From: Butyrivibrio sp. XPD2002
GTDB taxonomy: Bacteria; Bacillota; Clostridia; Lachnospirales; Lachnospiraceae
NCBI RefSeq assembly: GCF_000423945.1
Contig: NZ_AUIY01000001.1
Location: forward strand, 372,001-436,000
Reading direction: 5' to 3'
Length of the DNA stretch: 64,000 nt
Shown here: positions 54,306-63,425 of the stretch, one piece after another
Numbering within the stretch: position 1 is the stretch's first letter
How the letters are laid out: every line of letters begins with the position of its first letter
Notes under the pieces: generated by a model
Seen by the model: only the letters and a program-made list of their open reading frames with translations
Databases searched by the model: none
What the model was told of the DNA's origin: nothing
Program-made: the position numbers and the translations under genes

Positions 54306-54665
54306 TCAGATTTTGAAGTCAAACCCTGAGGAAATATGCATGTCCAGAGGCTTGCCATCAGCACCTATGAGTGTCTCTGTCAAATGCTCTAATTCCTCAG
54401 GAGATTTGTACTGTTTTTTACCTTTTCCGCCATTTCCGTGGTACTCGTTTTTTCCCTTTTCCTTGGCGTCGTGCTTTTCATGCTCATTCTGATCAGCATT
54501 ATCTTTTCTGTTTACAGAATTAGCTTTCTGGTCAACTTCCTTGTCAAATTCTGTCTGAAATACATTCTGATCAGTGAAGACTTTGTTATCTTCATTTTGC
54601 TTTAGCTGTGAAAAATCATTTGTCCTTACTACAGACCCCTGAAAATCAATTCTGTTTATTGACAT
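54306..54665 (-). CDS. Hypothetical protein of the flagellar operon
   Basis: A 119-residue, strongly hydrophilic protein: a polar N-terminal part (MSINRIDFQGSVVRTND) and a Lys/Glu/Asn/His/Gly-rich middle (about 50-85) likely to be disordered. A short conserved-looking end contains LTETLIGADGKPLDMH. It has no membrane segment. I recognise no family; small proteins of this kind sit between fapA and the DUF6115 gene in Lachnospiraceae flagellar operons, so a role in flagellar assembly is inferred from position. Confidence 0.65.
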   Translation of the reverse strand: MSINRIDFQGSVVRTNDFSQLKQNEDNKVFTDQNVFQTEFDKEVDQKANSVNRKDNADQNEHEKHDAKEKGKNEYHGNGGKGKKQYKSPEELEHLTETLIGADGKPLDMHISSGFDFKI

Positions 54666-54734
54666 ATTTACCTCCCTTCTCCCAATATAACCCCCATTTC
54701 TTATATATTATATCGGAGAAAAAGATACCAAAGC

Positions 54735-56318
54735 TTAGATTGGGCCTGTTTTCACAAGACCATCACGCAGTTCAAACCTGCAGTAGGTTGTCTCAGTTTT
54801 AAGTGTGGTCTGCTGATCTCCTATATGGATCGTAATTCCCGGATAAGCAGTACCTTCAACAACGACATAGGCCTCCTTTGAATCAGCAAGCTTTTGCTGT
54901 AATTCCGCCATCTCCTTTGAATTCTTCTCAATCTGAGATGTAAGAACCTTATTCATGGTAATGAGCTGCTGTGCCTGTCTTGTCTGCTCAGGTGAAAGCG
55001 GATTGCCACTTCTTAACCTCTTTGTAATTGACTCAACGGTAGGCTTGATATTTTCAAGCTTCTTTGTGGACTCTCCCACCGCCTTTTGAAGCTCTCTAAG
55101 TCTTACCTTAATGTTGGGATCTGCTCCGACCTCAATAATTGTGGTCGCTCCCATGTCACTTCCAAGGTCTTTAGCCACGATCCTGTCTGTAGCTGTAACT
55201 CGTCCGCCTGCGATAAATCCCTTTTTACCGGAAACAGTTATCTCTGTTCCCGATGCAACATTTGAGTGCAGGATGCTCTCGCTGGTAATACTGCCCTTTG
55301 CAGTGGCTTTGGCATTCTCGATGAATTTCGTAACGATATTTCCGCCGGCCTTTATTTCGCCCTTACCCATTCCGTTTATGCCGCGTTCAAGAATAATATC
55401 ATTACTTGCAGTAAGGCTCGCGCCTTCAACAACACCCTTTACCAGAATATTAGCCCCGGCCTTTATGGTAAAACCGGAGGCAACAGTTCCTTTTACTTCA
55501 ACGCTTCCGTCGTAATTTATATTTCCTGTGGAAACATCTACATTTTCAAACTGAATAACATTACTAACAGTCACCTTACCTTCCTTTAATGTAACGTGAC
55601 CATCCGTTCCCGAAAACAGTACAAGACCATCATCGGATAAATATGTATTTTTGCCTGCAACGAGCTTCATTGTCTTTACGGGATGAGGATTTAAAATCTC
55701 ACCGTAAATATTCTGACCGGGATCTCCAGGATCCTCAGGTGTAAGAATGGCAAGCTCGTCTCCCTTTTTTACATGATTGATTATGTTCAGATTAAAATAG
55801 TCAACGCTTCCATCCTCACGCATTGCAGGCTTTGCATGAAGATCAGCCTTGAACTGATAATCTATCTTTGCATTGCAACCTTCTCTGGTTTTAGTTCCCC
55901 TTGCAACAACAATTTCTGTACAATATTCCCTTGACCTGAAGTAATTAGCGACCGCTTCAGTATCTATTCCAAATGTTATATTTCTGTATGCCAGGTCCTC
56001 CAAAAATTCTGTCGGAGTCATATTTTCAGCACCTTCAGATGGTGCATAAAAAAATGCCGAGGCTTCCATACGATCACGAGAAATAGTGAGTCTGTAGCTT
56101 TCCCTTTCAGGAAAAGCCGAATTGTCATTAAGTATTACAAGCTCCCCCGTGGCAGTTGAAACAGCCTCGTTTAATATAGCAGGTCTATAACTAATAGATC
56201 TTTCCTCGAGGTACTCTTTTACATCATCATATTGTAAAGAAGTTCCGTCTTCATCAGGCGGAAAAATCTTAATTCCTGTTGAGGTGGGCATTGTGATTAG
56301 TTGAAAATAACCGTTCAT
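54735..56318 (-). CDS. fapA: FapA-like polysaccharide/flagellar assembly protein (DUF342)
   Basis: A 527-residue DUF342 protein. Its N-terminal domain is followed by a right-handed beta-helix with repeated G-x-V/I turns (about 180-390: DGHVTLKEGKVTVSN, GNINYDGSVEVKGTVASGFTIKAGANILVKG in segments) and a coiled coil (about 410-480). FapA-family members are found in fla/che operons between flagellar and chemotaxis genes; B. subtilis YlxF-region and Vibrio homologues affect polar or flagellar protein placement. It is located just after fliA, 21 bases downstream. Confidence 0.9.
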   Translation of the reverse strand: MNGYFQLITMPTSTGIKIFPPDEDGTSLQYDDVKEYLEERSISYRPAILNEAVSTATGELVILNDNSAFPERESYRLTISRDRMEASAFFYAPSEGAENMTPTEFLEDLAYRNITFGIDTEAVANYFRSREYCTEIVVARGTKTREGCNAKIDYQFKADLHAKPAMREDGSVDYFNLNIINHVKKGDELAILTPEDPGDPGQNIYGEILNPHPVKTMKLVAGKNTYLSDDGLVLFSGTDGHVTLKEGKVTVSNVIQFENVDVSTGNINYDGSVEVKGTVASGFTIKAGANILVKGVVEGASLTASNDIILERGINGMGKGEIKAGGNIVTKFIENAKATAKGSITSESILHSNVASGTEITVSGKKGFIAGGRVTATDRIVAKDLGSDMGATTIIEVGADPNIKVRLRELQKAVGESTKKLENIKPTVESITKRLRSGNPLSPEQTRQAQQLITMNKVLTSQIEKNSKEMAELQQKLADSKEAYVVVEGTAYPGITIHIGDQQTTLKTETTYCRFELRDGLVKTGPI

Positions 56319-56339
56319 TCATCCCCTCCATGCTAACAA

Positions 56340-57113
56340 TTATCCCAGTGCTGTTAATATACCCATATACTTCCCGAGCTTCTCTCTCATCTTCTGGAGC
56401 GCCCTTGTGTGGAGCTGCGAAACTCTGGATTCAGAAACCTCTAATACATTACTTATTTCTTTTAAGGTCAATTCCTCATAGTAATACAAAAGAATTACTT
56501 TCTTTTCCTTATCGGTAAGAAGCGCAAGACTCTCAGCGAGCATCTTCTTGAGCTCTTCCTTCTCGATTGCTTCCTCGGGCTTCTCGAAACTGGATGCAAG
56601 GTTATTGGTATCCTCAGGAACATCGCTTCCCTGTTCCATAAACTCATTAAGGGAAACCACACCTGTAACCTTCATCTGGTTCTGCCAGTTTGCATACTCG
56701 TCATCTGTAATACCGAGCTTAGCTGCAATTTCAGTATCGGTGGCAGGATGTCCCTGCTCCTTTTCTATTTCATGAATTGCAGACTCGATCTTTTTTTGTT
56801 TCTGTCTAATGGTCCTGGGAATCCAGTCCATTTTTCTGATCTGATCCAGAATAGCGCCTCTGATTCTTACGCTGGCATAGGTCTCAAATTTGACATCTTT
56901 CATGAGGTCAAACTTATCAATCGCATCTATAAGACCAAAAATTCCATAGCCCACAAGATCATCGTACTCAACATTAAAGCCTAAGTACATGGAAAGACGC
57001 CCCGCCACAAGCTTAACAAGCGGAGCATATTCTAAGATAAGCTTCTCTCTGAGTTCAGGCGCTTTATTCTTATGATATTCATTCCAAAGCTTACTTCTTC
57101 CAGCCTCATCCAT
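56340..57113 (-). CDS. fliA: RNA polymerase sigma factor for flagellar operon (sigma-28)
   Basis: A 257-residue FliA/SigD. Region 2 (LILEYAPLVKLVAGRL, YDDLVGYGIFGLIDAIDKFD, FETYASVRIRGAILDQIRKMDWIPR), region 3 (about 120-150) and region 4 (LTDKEKKVILLYYYEELTLKEISNVLEVSESRVSQLH) are all complete. It directs transcription of late flagellar and chemotaxis genes. It is in its usual place after cheD and a small membrane protein gene. Confidence 0.95.
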   Translation of the reverse strand: MDEAGRSKLWNEYHKNKAPELREKLILEYAPLVKLVAGRLSMYLGFNVEYDDLVGYGIFGLIDAIDKFDLMKDVKFETYASVRIRGAILDQIRKMDWIPRTIRQKQKKIESAIHEIEKEQGHPATDTEIAAKLGITDDEYANWQNQMKVTGVVSLNEFMEQGSDVPEDTNNLASSFEKPEEAIEKEELKKMLAESLALLTDKEKKVILLYYYEELTLKEISNVLEVSESRVSQLHTRALQKMREKLGKYMGILTALG

Positions 57114-57129
57114 AAGCTAATAATCCCTG

Positions 57130-57699
57130 TCAAAATTCCGATAAATCAGTACCTATATCGAAATCATCGCTTTCCCCAAATGAATCAAATTCATTCGGAT
57201 TCTCGTTTTCTGCATTCTCAGCTTCAAGAGCCGCTGCAGCTGCTGCTTCTGCCGCCAGACGTTCTGCCTCAGCAGCCGCTTCCGCAGCAGCAATCTTATC
57301 AGCTTCTCTCTGTGCTATAGCTTCTTCCTGAGCTTTTATTGCATCCTCTGTGTTTTTATTCAGAGTATCAAAATGATTGACCAAAAGCTCAAAAAGTCTG
57401 CCCACAACAAAGAAAATCACAAGTGAAAGAGCAAGGGTTTTGATCCAGGCTCCGATCTCGTAATGCTGCCAAAGTGTGTATATTGCAACAAAACCACTTC
57501 CCGCAAGCATAACGAAAGCGGTGATCAGTCTGATCTTAGGAGACTCTGTTATAACAATAGTCTCCATATGTGTTTTCTTTTCTTTTTTCTCTTCTCCCTG
57601 ATTCTCTTCAGTGATTTCTTCTACAGCTTCTTCCGGAGCATTTTCCGGTTTTGCCGCAGGGGCTTCTACTGCTTTTACTTCAGTACTCTCATCACTCAT
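57130..57699 (-). CDS. Small membrane protein of the chemotaxis operon, alanine/glutamate-rich
   Basis: A 189-residue protein with a charged N-terminus (about 1-50), two membrane helices (about 55-78 and 88-108), then an Ala/Glu-rich helix (about 120-165) and an acidic, Phe/Asp-rich end (FDSFGESDDFDIG). It occupies the position of the poorly known SwrB/YlxL gene between cheD and fliA in Bacillus; whether it has that role (stimulating flagellar type III export) is an inference, as the sequence is not clearly related. Its start overlaps the cheD stop by four bases. Confidence 0.65.
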   Translation of the reverse strand: MSDESTEVKAVEAPAAKPENAPEEAVEEITEENQGEEKKEKKTHMETIVITESPKIRLITAFVMLAGSGFVAIYTLWQHYEIGAWIKTLALSLVIFFVVGRLFELLVNHFDTLNKNTEDAIKAQEEAIAQREADKIAAAEAAAEAERLAAEAAAAAALEAENAENENPNEFDSFGESDDFDIGTDLSEF

Positions 57700-58181
57700 A
57701 TCGTCTTTTCCGGTTTTCCTACTGCTCTGATAACAAAGTCACCATTTTCAGGATAGAAAATCACAGTACGTCCATAAGAATCTCCGGTATCCTGGGCCAG
57801 AATCGGAATTCCCAGTTCCTTGAGCTTCTTGATCGTTGCTGCGACATTCCTCTCACCAACACGCATAGTGGCATTGCCGGAGTTAAAAGCGAACATCTGG
57901 GCACCGCCGGCAATCTTTGCAACAAGACGCGATTTGTTTGCACCCTTACCAACTACCTGTTTTATAAGCTCATCAATTCCCGTATCCGCAAATTTAGGAA
58001 TGTTGGAATTATTCTTGATTTCTTTAGAATCAGGCAGCATTATGTGTGCAAGTCCGCCTATTTTTGTAACCGGATCCCTTACAGCAATCCCTACACAGGA
58101 GCCAAGTCCAAGTGTCGTGATTCCGTCAGGACTGACGCAAATATTAAGATCGGCCATACCAACCTTGATTATTTGACTCAT
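57696..58181 (-). CDS. cheD: Chemoreceptor glutamine deamidase CheD
   Basis: Deamidates receptor glutamines and binds CheC. A 161-residue protein with the catalytic Cys in LGLGSCVGIAV, the His in LAHIMLPDS and the Thr/Asp-rich remaining core (KIAGGAQMF). It ends overlapped with the membrane protein gene. Its partner cheC is immediately upstream. Confidence 0.96.
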   Translation of the reverse strand: MSQIIKVGMADLNICVSPDGITTLGLGSCVGIAVRDPVTKIGGLAHIMLPDSKEIKNNSNIPKFADTGIDELIKQVVGKGANKSRLVAKIAGGAQMFAFNSGNATMRVGERNVAATIKKLKELGIPILAQDTGDSYGRTVIFYPENGDFVIRAVGKPEKTI

Positions 58182-58193
58182 TCACTCAGCTCC

Positions 58194-58832
58194 TTATCCA
58201 TTTATGCTGATATCGCCCATTCCAAGAGAGGTCAATATCTTACTATAGCCATCTACATCCGGTAGCAGGATGAAATATCCGCTAAGAACTTCTGTATCAA
58301 AAAAGCTTGTCTCGATAAGAAGGATCTTATCACCCATCATACCGAATTCTATAGCAGGTACCGAAAGGATTGCGCCGGCCATATCTATTGCAAGGAATGG
58401 CACTGACGGCAAAAGCTTAAGGTTTGTAATCATTGAAAGTGAGTTAAGATATGAACCTGTAATGATATTACCCACTTCCTTGATTGCGGAAAGTTCCGTG
58501 TCGTCAAAAGGAACAGTTTCATCCTTATCTGTTATGCCCATGAGCATATTTACAAGATGTCTTGCTGCCTTCATGCCGAGAAGGAACATTATACTACCAT
58601 TGATATCACCCTCAACTGCAAGGTATATACCTGTCATTATCTGTTCAGCACCGCCCATAAGGTCTCCGACATCTTTAAAATCAAGAAGCTTAACCTGTGG
58701 TACAGACATATCAACCTTTGTTCCCAACATTTGTGCAAGGGCTGTGGTCGCATTACCTGCACCAATATTTCCGAGCTCCTTCAAGACGTCAAAATACTGG
58801 CTGGACATGTTCTCCAAACTCATCTCACTCAA
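58194..58832 (-). CDS. cheC: CheY-P phosphatase CheC
   Basis: Dephosphorylates CheY-P, stimulated by CheD. Two similar halves contain the conserved E-x3-N active-site motifs: LKELGNIGAGNATTAL and IKEVGNIITGSYLNSL. 212 residues, normal length. It lies between cheW and cheD. Confidence 0.95.
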   Translation of the reverse strand: MSEMSLENMSSQYFDVLKELGNIGAGNATTALAQMLGTKVDMSVPQVKLLDFKDVGDLMGGAEQIMTGIYLAVEGDINGSIMFLLGMKAARHLVNMLMGITDKDETVPFDDTELSAIKEVGNIITGSYLNSLSMITNLKLLPSVPFLAIDMAGAILSVPAIEFGMMGDKILLIETSFFDTEVLSGYFILLPDVDGYSKILTSLGMGDISING

Positions 58833-58856
58833 AGGTCTTCCTCCTTCAAATATGTA

Positions 58857-59336
58857 TTATGCTTTAGCCTTGTCCTCTTCCATTTCAACCATTCCGAGAT
58901 CAAGAATTGAAACAAGACCGCCTTCATATTTTCCAACACCACTTATAAAGCTGTTGAGCTTTTTGCCCTTATCAGCACTGTAGGTAACCTTTTCAATACT
59001 CTTTGTTCCAAGAGTGAGAACCTGATTAACCTGATCTACGATAATTCCGATAAGAGTATCCTCCTCTGCCTTTAGGATAATGATTCGGCTCTTGTCTGTT
59101 ATCTCATCCGGATCCATATCCATCTTGAGTCTGAGACTCATTACAGGAACAATGACACCGCGAATGTTGATAACGCCCTTCAGATAATGAGCAACCTGAG
59201 GAACTCTCGTGATCTGCTGCATACGCACAATGTTATCAATGTACTTAATATCTATTCCATATTGTTCGTCGCCGAGTCTGATGATAATATACTGGATCAG
59301 TTCGCCGACATCCTGAGTATCTCTTAATTCGTTCAT
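58857..59336 (-). CDS. cheW: Chemotaxis coupling protein CheW
   Basis: Links receptors to CheA. 159 residues with the CheW SH3-like fold: LGDEQYGIDIKYIDNIVRM, ITRVPQVAHYLKGVINIRGVIVPVMSLR and LIGIIVDQVNQVLTL. It follows cheA by 25 bases. Confidence 0.96.
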   Translation of the reverse strand: MNELRDTQDVGELIQYIIIRLGDEQYGIDIKYIDNIVRMQQITRVPQVAHYLKGVINIRGVIVPVMSLRLKMDMDPDEITDKSRIIILKAEEDTLIGIIVDQVNQVLTLGTKSIEKVTYSADKGKKLNSFISGVGKYEGGLVSILDLGMVEMEEDKAKA

Positions 59337-59361
59337 AATATCATCCTTTCTTTTGCGGAAG

Positions 59362-61515
59362 TTATGCTAACTGATTTGTATCAAGGATCAGAGCTATCTC
59401 ACCATCTCCAAGGATAGTAGCGCCACTGATCATACGGCACTTATTCATGTATCTGCCCAGAGGCTTAATAACGATTTCCTGCTGTCCCATAAGTTCGTCT
59501 ATAACAAGACCAAACTGCTGGTCGCCCTTTCTTGTAATAACTACTACAAGATCCTCGTCTTCATTCTTTGTGCTCTCTGTATCAAGTGCTCTGCTTACAC
59601 GAATAATAGGTGTAACACTTCCACGAAGATTGATGACTTCTTTATTCTCAACTGTCTTAATGTCTGTAGGAGCTACATCCTCAATACTCTGAATAGAATC
59701 AAGAGGAATTGCATATTTCTCTCCACCAACAACAACCATCAGAGCCTGAATGATAGCAAGTGTAAGAGGAAGTCTGATCTGCCATGTACTTCCTTCACCA
59801 AGCTTGGTCTTAACACTAACTTCACCGGAAAGTGATTCGATCTTGGACTTAACAACATCAAGACCTACACCACGTCCTGATACTTCAGTAACCTGCTTAG
59901 CTGTGGAGAATCCGGGATGGAAAAGGAAATCTACGCACTGCTGCTCTGTAAGTGAAGCTGCTTCTTCAGGTGTTACGATACCCTTTTCAATAGCCTTATT
60001 CTTGACTATCTCAGCATCGATACCGTTACCATCATCACCAACTTCGATAACAACGCTGTTACCGTCCTGGAAAGCGTGCAGGAAGATATGTCCTTCTTCT
60101 GTCTTTCCACGTTCAGCACGAATCTCTGCAGATTCGATACCGTGATCGGCACTGTTACGTAACAAGTGCATCAGAGGATCACCGATCTCATCAACCACGG
60201 TTCTGTCCATTTCAGTATCTTCACCGGTCATGGTCAGTTCCATGTTCTTGCCAAGCTGCTTATTAAGGTCTCTGATCATACGAGGGAATTTCTGGAGTAC
60301 GCTCTCGATAGGTACCATTCGAACTTTCATGACAGATTCATGAAGATTGGTAGTAACGCTTTCCAGATATTCAATCTGCTCGTTTACATTACCGCTTACT
60401 ATTCCTGCTGAATTTGCAGCAGAAATCAAAGAGTTCTTTGCGATGATAAGCTCACTTACCAAGTTCATGAGGACATCCAGTTTGTCAATATCAACACGAA
60501 CTGTACGGTTAACAACAGGCTTACCAACAGGCTTCTTACCTGCATCCTTAGCGGGAGCCTTCTCAGCAGGCTTTGCTGCAGGTGCTGCAGGCGCTGCGGG
60601 TGTTGCCGCTGCAGGTGCTGCTGCGGGCGCTGCCGGTGCAGGTGCTGCCGCTGCTGCTTCCTCAGTACTTGCAGCTGCATTAGGATCGTAATCACCTATC
60701 TCGCAGTCCTCGATCTCAGAAACGCTCTTTACTATTTCTTTGATCTTCTCTTTATCTTCTTCGTCTGTAGAAATAATTAGACTGAAATTAAATTCAAACT
60801 TCTCATCCTCAATATCCTGAGTTGAAGGCTCGGAAATAATCAGTTCGCCGATCTCTTCAATACCCTTGAATACAAGGAATGCTCTTGCTGCCTTAAGGAT
60901 GCAGCTCTCCTGAATCTTTACATTCAAACCATAGAGCTTCTTGCCCTGTCCCTTGGCATCCTCAAGGTTGCCCTTGGTATCAGGATCTATCTTGATAGCT
61001 CTATAATCCTTTGTGGGATCAGCATCCGGCGGAGGTGCTGCCGCTGCCGGAGCTGCTGCAGGTGCTGCTTCCGCTGCAGGTGCAGGTGCTGCCGCTGCAG
61101 GTGCTGCCGCGGGCGCTGTGCCACCACCACTTGCGCCTGCTCTTATATCAGCCAGCGCTTTAATAATATTCGCATTTTCCTCAGTTCCTTCGTCCTGTGA
61201 CTCCGTGATATTATCCACGTAAGCCTGAATAGCGTCGAGACATTGGAACAAAGTATCGATCATGCTAGAGTCAATTTTCAGAGTGCCGTTACGCACATCA
61301 GAAAAGACATCTTCCATGTCATGGGTAAGATTCTGCATATTCTTATAGCCCATGGTTCCAGCCATTCCCTTCATAGAATGGGCAGAACGGAAGATTTCAT
61401 TAATACAATCCTCGTTCTCCGGATCCTGCTCCAACTGCATGATGCTGTCATTCAGTGTTTGCAGATGCTCCTTTGCTTCGTCGAGAAAGACGCCTAGATA
61501 CTGAGAAACATCCAT
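59362..61515 (-). CDS. cheA: Chemotaxis histidine kinase CheA
   Basis: A 717-residue kinase. The P1 domain (about 1-110) has phosphoacceptor H46 in RSAHSMKGMAGT. An Ala/Pro-rich linker (about 130-165) follows, then the P2 CheY-binding domain (about 185-275) and a second Ala-rich linker (about 278-325). The P3 dimer domain (about 330-395), the P4 ATPase with EIGDPLMHLLRNSADHGIES and GVGLDVVKSKIESLSG, and the P5 CheW-like domain (about 590-717) complete the protein. The linkers are unusually rich in Ala repeats. It is flanked by cheB and cheW. Confidence 0.97.
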   Translation of the reverse strand: MDVSQYLGVFLDEAKEHLQTLNDSIMQLEQDPENEDCINEIFRSAHSMKGMAGTMGYKNMQNLTHDMEDVFSDVRNGTLKIDSSMIDTLFQCLDAIQAYVDNITESQDEGTEENANIIKALADIRAGASGGGTAPAAAPAAAAPAPAAEAAPAAAPAAAAPPPDADPTKDYRAIKIDPDTKGNLEDAKGQGKKLYGLNVKIQESCILKAARAFLVFKGIEEIGELIISEPSTQDIEDEKFEFNFSLIISTDEEDKEKIKEIVKSVSEIEDCEIGDYDPNAAASTEEAAAAAPAPAAPAAAPAAATPAAPAAPAAKPAEKAPAKDAGKKPVGKPVVNRTVRVDIDKLDVLMNLVSELIIAKNSLISAANSAGIVSGNVNEQIEYLESVTTNLHESVMKVRMVPIESVLQKFPRMIRDLNKQLGKNMELTMTGEDTEMDRTVVDEIGDPLMHLLRNSADHGIESAEIRAERGKTEEGHIFLHAFQDGNSVVIEVGDDGNGIDAEIVKNKAIEKGIVTPEEAASLTEQQCVDFLFHPGFSTAKQVTEVSGRGVGLDVVKSKIESLSGEVSVKTKLGEGSTWQIRLPLTLAIIQALMVVVGGEKYAIPLDSIQSIEDVAPTDIKTVENKEVINLRGSVTPIIRVSRALDTESTKNEDEDLVVVITRKGDQQFGLVIDELMGQQEIVIKPLGRYMNKCRMISGATILGDGEIALILDTNQLA

Positions 61516-61591
61516 AATCCCTTTACCTCCATAAGAAACGTCACGTTGTCGTTAAGTAAAGGAACCGGAACCAGTAGTAAGAAAGAGGAAG

Positions 61592-62665
61592 TCACTTAAC
61601 TCCAACGTTCATAATAATTTCCTGGGCTACGTCATCAAGTGTAACTACCTGATTAACAAGACCAGCTGTTGCCACTGCCTTAGGCATGCCATAAACTGTG
61701 CAGGATGCTTCATCCTGACCAATGACATGTACCTTCTTAACTGATTTCAGATTTTTAATTCCCTCGGTACCATCTGCACCCATTCCGGTGAGAACTACAC
61801 AGCATACTGAGTCGTAATCGGAATCCATCAAAGACTCATACATGAAGTTCGCACAAGGTCTTACACCTTCTCTCGTAGGACCGTCTACGTAGTGAATGGT
61901 ATGCTTACCGGCTGATGTAATTACATGCATGTGCTTACCGCCTCTTGCGATATAGACAGTTCCTGCCTGAAGAACATCACCTTCAGCTGCCTCTTTTACA
62001 TGGATCTCTGAAAGAGAATCCAGTCTCTCTGCAAGAGAAGCTGTGAAGCCTTCCGGCATGTGCTGCACAAGTACAACCGGTGTTTTAAGATTTTTGGGAA
62101 GTTTTGGAATAACCGCTTGAAGCGCACGAGGCCCACCCGTAGAACTGGCAATCGCAACGATACGATTACCTGTGACCTTGTCTGCATGCTTAGCGACAAT
62201 ATCCACCATCTTACGAGAGGCTTTGATCTCATCGATTGAGAAAGCCTTCGCACTTACCGGAGCTCTGGACTCGCATACAGCTGCCAGTGTTCTGGTGAGT
62301 GTTGTGGTAAAATCATCGCCACGGCAATCCGAGGCGCGATCCGGTTTGTGAATAAAATCAAGAGCTCCGAGTTCTAATGAATCAAGTGTCACTTTAGCAC
62401 CTTCCTTAGTGTCAGTACTACACATCATTACCTTCGCTCTTATTTTATTTTTGTTGAGCTCCTTGAGTAACGTAATACCGTCCATACGAGGCATGTTAAC
62501 GTCGAGAATAACAGCATCGTATGTATTTTTCTTCAAAAGCTCAAGGGCTTCAACTCCGTCTTTAGCCTTATCTACAACCTGAAATCTTGAATCTGAGTTT
62601 ACTATATCACTAAGGACGGTTCTCATGAGTGCAGAGTCATCAACTAATAAAATTTTTTTCGACAT
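61592..62665 (-). CDS. cheB: Chemotaxis response regulator/methylesterase CheB
   Basis: Receiver domain with phospho-acceptor D55 (VILDVNMPRMDG) and a C-terminal methylesterase with the Ser (IASSTGGPRALQ), His (VQHMPEGFTASLA) and Asp (TGMGADGTEG) triad. Removes methyl groups from receptors to reset sensing. 357 residues. It starts directly after the stop codon of the PilZ gene (TAA followed by ATG). Confidence 0.97.
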   Translation of the reverse strand: MSKKILLVDDSALMRTVLSDIVNSDSRFQVVDKAKDGVEALELLKKNTYDAVILDVNMPRMDGITLLKELNKNKIRAKVMMCSTDTKEGAKVTLDSLELGALDFIHKPDRASDCRGDDFTTTLTRTLAAVCESRAPVSAKAFSIDEIKASRKMVDIVAKHADKVTGNRIVAIASSTGGPRALQAVIPKLPKNLKTPVVLVQHMPEGFTASLAERLDSLSEIHVKEAAEGDVLQAGTVYIARGGKHMHVITSAGKHTIHYVDGPTREGVRPCANFMYESLMDSDYDSVCCVVLTGMGADGTEGIKNLKSVKKVHVIGQDEASCTVYGMPKAVATAGLVNQVVTLDDVAQEIIMNVGVK

Positions 62666-63388
62666 TTAGTTTTGCTTCTTTCTAATTTTTCGTTCTTCCT
62701 CAAAGATAAAGTGAATAATATCCTCTCTGGAAGTTTCGTCAATGTAGCTGTACTGTATGCGGTGTTCATACAGTCCCGGCCTGTTTTCGAGTTCCTGTAC
62801 CCTGAGTACGGTACACACCATCTCGTACTCAACATTATTAATGTTCCCGGGTAGTCGGTAAGCACAGTAGATCGTGCTCCCCTCTTCATATTGGAAATTA
62901 GCGACAAACCGTAACCCGCCTCCGCTTATGTCAACAATAACGCTTCGCTGTAACGGTTTATTCGTTCCCAAAAGCAATCCCCAGTTTCGCCTGATAGCTT
63001 CCACTTCCTCTTCAGTGAAGATTCGCGACCTGAGTTCAAGTGCACAGCTGAATCTGTAATACTCTCTTCTCTGAAGCCTCTGAAGATTACTTAGAAGGTC
63101 AAGAACCAAAATATATACATTGTTACTTCGGTATCGGTCAATTATCCTTCCATAACATTGAAACAGTCCCCTTGAGCTATAGAAGCACAAGCTATATTCA
63201 CCATCTACGGGTAAAAGTACCAATTTACCCTTATCCATAGGCATAAGCACCTCAATCCTGTCCTCCGACAAAACATCGGTTATCTTACTTAAGTGAATCT
63301 TTTTCGTGCGGCTGTCATCGTCCATCCAGACCTTGCCGATGGCCTTCAGTTCAATTTTATTGCCTGGCGCAATATAGTCCGCAAGCAT
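62666..63388 (-). CDS. ycgR: PilZ-domain flagellar brake protein (YcgR-like)
   Basis: A 240-residue protein. Its N-terminal YcgR domain (about 1-95: PGNKIELKAIGKVW) precedes a PilZ domain (about 100-235). c-di-GMP motifs are seen: RREYYR near residue 105 for the RxxxR arm and VDISGGGLRF for the D/NxSxxG part. In related bacteria (YcgR, DgrA, B. subtilis MotI) binding of c-di-GMP slows the flagellar motor. With the HD-GYP protein in this window it makes up part of a c-di-GMP control system. Confidence 0.92.
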   Translation of the reverse strand: MLADYIAPGNKIELKAIGKVWMDDDSRTKKIHLSKITDVLSEDRIEVLMPMDKGKLVLLPVDGEYSLCFYSSRGLFQCYGRIIDRYRSNNVYILVLDLLSNLQRLQRREYYRFSCALELRSRIFTEEEVEAIRRNWGLLLGTNKPLQRSVIVDISGGGLRFVANFQYEEGSTIYCAYRLPGNINNVEYEMVCTVLRVQELENRPGLYEHRIQYSYIDETSREDIIHFIFEEERKIRKKQN

Positions 63389-63425
63389 GTAGGTACCCCT
63401 CTTACCTTTTATAGTTGATAAAATT

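Noticed and set aside
58270..58983. Long plus-strand open frame (237 codons) opposite cheC/cheW
   Set aside because: It lies antisense to two well-conserved chemotaxis genes, has no ribosome site, and its composition (Ser/Pro/Arg-rich) is that of a frame mirrored from the real genes.
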